Assembly (NCBI GenBank): GCA_964528155.1
Contig: CAZGRL010000099.1
Coordinates: forward strand, 1-13,283
Direction of reading: 5' to 3'
From: G001797105 sp964528155
Lineage (GTDB): Bacteria > Chloroflexota > Anaerolineae > Anaerolineales > E44-bin32
DNA: 13,283 nucleotides
In this document: positions 11,935-13,283 of the stretch, piece after piece
Layout of the letters: the number at the start of each line of letters is the position of its first letter
How positions within the stretch are numbered: position 1 is the stretch's first letter
Made by a program: the position numbers and the translations under genes
The notes under the pieces: model-generated
The model's input: the letters and a program-made list of their open reading frames with translations, nothing else
What the model was told of the DNA's origin: nothing
Databases searched by the model: none

Positions 11935-12053
11935 CACACGATCCCTCCGAGCCGCTGCAAGGCGGGGACCCGGTTGGTCAGCCAGCGGAACACCGCCACG
12001 GCGACCACCGCGACCACGCCCATGCGCAGAGTCTGGCGGTTGAGAACGGCCAT
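11934..12053 (-). CDS. 39-aa mini-membrane protein
   Basis: The ATG at 12053 lies seven to eight bases after AGGAGGT, which itself overlaps the TAG stop of the ATPase gene. One hydrophobic helix at 11-25 (MGVVAVVAVAVFRWL) is flanked by positive charges on both sides, and the end is a short amphipathic helix. It is the smallest gene called here. Its good ribosome site, overlap with the next gene and composition make it likely real. Confidence 0.72.
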   Translation of the reverse strand: MAVLNRQTLRMGVVAVVAVAVFRWLTNRVPALQRLGGIV

Positions 12054-12058
12054 GTGGC

Positions 12059-12688
12059 CTACCTCCTGTTGTCGATGGGCGGGCATACCCGGAGCACACC
12101 CGCTCCCGCATCGTACCAGAGGAACCCGTAGGGCGGCATCGCGATCAGGTCGGCCTGGAGATCGGCCGTCAGGATCGAGATTTGTGAGGCGATGGTTTTC
12201 ACGTCCTCGGTGTGGCCGACGAAAAACACGATCCAATGTTCAGTGTTGGCCTGGAGCGCCGGCGCCGTCTCCACCGGGCGTTGGTTCAGCGCAAGGTGCC
12301 CGATCCCGTAGCGGGCCCCCTGAGTGACCAGCCGCAGCGCCGGCGCCGGCGCGTTGCCACGGGCCGGGAACACCAGCCCGGCCTCATCGCACCACACGAA
12401 CACGCCGCGCCGCTCGAACAACGCCCGGTAAACCGCGCCGTAGGCGTCGAGGTCCATAGGGTCTTTGGGGACGAATCGGATCGACTCGGCGTCGGGCAGC
12501 CGCGCCGGGTCCGAGAACGTCACCGCCTGGCGACGATCCGCATACCGGCCGCCCGTCGCGTCGGGATCGTCCTTCGGGTCGATCACACACCGCGGAGGCG
12601 CCACCGACTGGAACAATGCCCGCGCCAGCACCGATTTGCCGGAGCGGGTCTTGCCGACCACGAAGGTCCGTTGAGATCGGCCGATCAC
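12059..12688 (-). CDS. FtsK/HerA-type genome-packaging ATPase
   Basis: The start is GTG at 12688, overlapping the previous stop (GTGA), giving 209 aa (an ATG 20 codons earlier is inside the neighbour). Walker A is GKTRSGKS (12-19), Walker B is GVFVWCDEA with Asp101-Glu102, and LALNQRP with Asn135/Gln136 is the sensor motif typical of the A32/PRD1-P9/PM2-P9 branch of packaging ATPases. Its size matches this compact branch (around 200-230 aa). It would pump the genome into preformed capsids at one vertex. It is followed by two mini-membrane genes and the capsid gene, the arrangement expected in PRD1-lineage viruses. Confidence 0.93.
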   Translation of the reverse strand: MIGRSQRTFVVGKTRSGKSVLARALFQSVAPPRCVIDPKDDPDATGGRYADRRQAVTFSDPARLPDAESIRFVPKDPMDLDAYGAVYRALFERRGVFVWCDEAGLVFPARGNAPAPALRLVTQGARYGIGHLALNQRPVETAPALQANTEHWIVFFVGHTEDVKTIASQISILTADLQADLIAMPPYGFLWYDAGAGVLRVCPPIDNRR

Positions 12689-12900
12689 CCGCCCGCCTCC
12701 GCGTCGAACTCCGCGATAGCTCGGTCGTGGAGCGTGATGGCGGTCCAATGGATCAGGGCGTCGGATTGCCTCAGTCGTTCGGCCGCCGTCCCGAGGTCGT
12801 TGTCGCGGCCGCGGGATTCGAGCGTGCGGGCCGCCTGGCGGATCACGACGGCGGCGCGTTCCAGATCGTCGCCGATCTCATAGAGCACTTCGGGATTCAT
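12685..12900 (-). CDS. 71-aa helical protein of unknown function
   Basis: The product is almost wholly helical and charged (EVLYEIGDDLERAAVVIRQA, DLGTAAERLRQSDALIHW), without Cys or membrane helices. It looks like a small helical hairpin or bundle. Both ends overlap neighbours (ATGA with the 92-aa gene, GTGA with the ATPase), so it is coupled to ATPase expression and might be a packaging cofactor. No family recognised. Confidence 0.75.
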   Translation of the reverse strand: MNPEVLYEIGDDLERAAVVIRQAARTLESRGRDNDLGTAAERLRQSDALIHWTAITLHDRAIAEFDAEAGG

Positions 12901-13175
12901 GCCTCACCCCCATGTGCGCGGGCGATGTGGCGGGCGGCGTCGATGATCGCGAGATCATCGACCGATTCACAGACTCGAAAGAACGACCAGGTGGGGTTGC
13001 GTTTGAGGACCGCCGTCGCGCTATACGCGGGCCCCTTCCACATTGGATCGTGTCGGCGACACACCGCCCGGACCCGGTACTCCGAGCCGTCCCAAGGGTC
13101 GGATTCCTTGCGGGCCCGGTTGCCGAGGAACGCGACATAGGTGGTATTGGATCGGGGATCACGGAAACGCCCCAT
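12897..13175 (-). CDS. 92-aa protein of unknown function
   Basis: Residues 1-65 look beta-rich with many aromatic and charged residues (TTYVAFLGNRARK, WDGSEYRVRAVCRRHDPMW, GPAYSATAVLKRNPTW); the end is a helix (DDLAIIDAARHIARAHG). Cys residues are at 39 and 69. The start shares a base with the stop of the circle-spanning membrane gene (TGATG), and the stop overlaps the 71-aa gene by four bases. The family is not recognised. Confidence 0.75.
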   Translation of the reverse strand: MGRFRDPRSNTTYVAFLGNRARKESDPWDGSEYRVRAVCRRHDPMWKGPAYSATAVLKRNPTWSFFRVCESVDDLAIIDAARHIARAHGGEA

Positions 13176-13283
13176 CAGAGATAGTCACTCCCGGACAGGG
13201 CCCGATACCGGGACCGATATCCGGTGTCGTGGTAGCCGAGCCGCTCACCGCGGGCAATCGTGACTTCGAGCACTTCCACCATT
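13175..13283 (-). CDS. Small membrane protein, C-terminal part of the gene that crosses the circle join
   Basis: This fragment runs in from the right edge in the same frame as the ATG at 216 and ends with TGA at 13177-13175. Bases 13229-13283 duplicate the left end, so the new sequence is 17 residues (DTGYRSRYRALSGSDYL). See the left-end entry for the whole 89-aa product. The stop is coupled to the next gene as TGATG. Confidence 0.8.
   Translation of the reverse strand, partial: MVEVLEVTIARGERLGYHDTGYRSRYRALSGSDYL
13229..13283. repeat. Terminal direct repeat, right copy (circular overlap)
   Basis: These bases are identical to bases 1-55. See the left-copy entry: they mark the assembly overlap of a circular 13,228-bp molecule. 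Confidence 0.95.

Noticed and set aside
12676..12687. GATCGGCCGATC palindrome at the ATPase start
   Set aside because: It falls in coding sequence, and GATCGG words are frequent here through ordinary codon use.
1..13283. tRNA genes, CRISPR array, insertion sequence, integrase or att sites
   Set aside because: I saw no cloverleaf-like segment, no regularly spaced repeats, no transposase or integrase motifs, and only the end repeat as a long direct repeat.

Overview
The window is most likely one complete, circular, high-GC viral (phage) or virus-like episome genome of about 13,228 bp. Bases 1-55 are repeated exactly as bases 13229-13283, and a membrane-protein gene reads straight across that join, so the 55-base repeat looks like assembly overlap of a circle. 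Every gene I can support, about 30, lies on the minus strand, so transcription runs from high to low coordinates. Base composition (very G+C rich), GTG starts, strong AGGAGG-type ribosome sites and a Cys-Pro-x-Gly-His type small zinc protein suggest an actinobacterial host. That host call is inference.

The recognisable genes form the set expected of a tailless, internal-membrane phage of the PRD1/PM2 kind. They are an FtsK/HerA-type packaging ATPase (12059-12688), a 379-aa putative double-jelly-roll major capsid protein (10588-11727), a spike with a C1q/TNF-like C-terminal region (2876-3757), two small beta-rich candidate vertex proteins (3754-4212, 6544-6978), a membrane-anchored M23 peptidase (9374-10039), an amidase endolysin with a peptidoglycan-binding domain (1934-2866), and an HUH rolling-circle replication initiator (8042-8923). 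There is no terminase, portal, tail, DNA polymerase or integrase. At least a dozen small proteins have a predicted membrane segment, which fits a virion with an internal lipid membrane. The combination of a circle, HUH Rep, ATPase and jelly-roll capsid resembles marine corticovirus PM2, but here in a high-GC genome.

Layout in the direction of transcription: (a) from 1837 down through the origin to 10588: small zinc and regulatory-looking proteins, three membrane or unknown genes, then 92-aa and 71-aa proteins, ATPase, two mini-membrane proteins and the capsid protein. (b) After a hairpin, 10502-9374: two membrane proteins and the M23 peptidase. (c) 9258-8042: a 111-aa protein and Rep. (d) 8041-7559: the only long non-coding stretch, rich in palindromes and a candidate origin or control region. 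(e) 7558-1934: small proteins, candidate vertex proteins, many membrane proteins, spike and endolysin. Most genes overlap by 1-8 bases (ATGA, GTGA or TGATG), so translational coupling dominates.

Control seems to lie in structured intergenic spots. These are a 27-bp-arm hairpin at 6455-6542, a 16-bp-arm hairpin at 7259-7300, a hairpin right after the capsid gene, a GNRA-loop hairpin burying the ribosome site of the gene before rep, and a 12-base leader word shared by two genes that each follow a non-coding gap. Fold assignments (jelly roll, C1q-like) are from reading the translated sequence and were not tested by structure prediction or database search.
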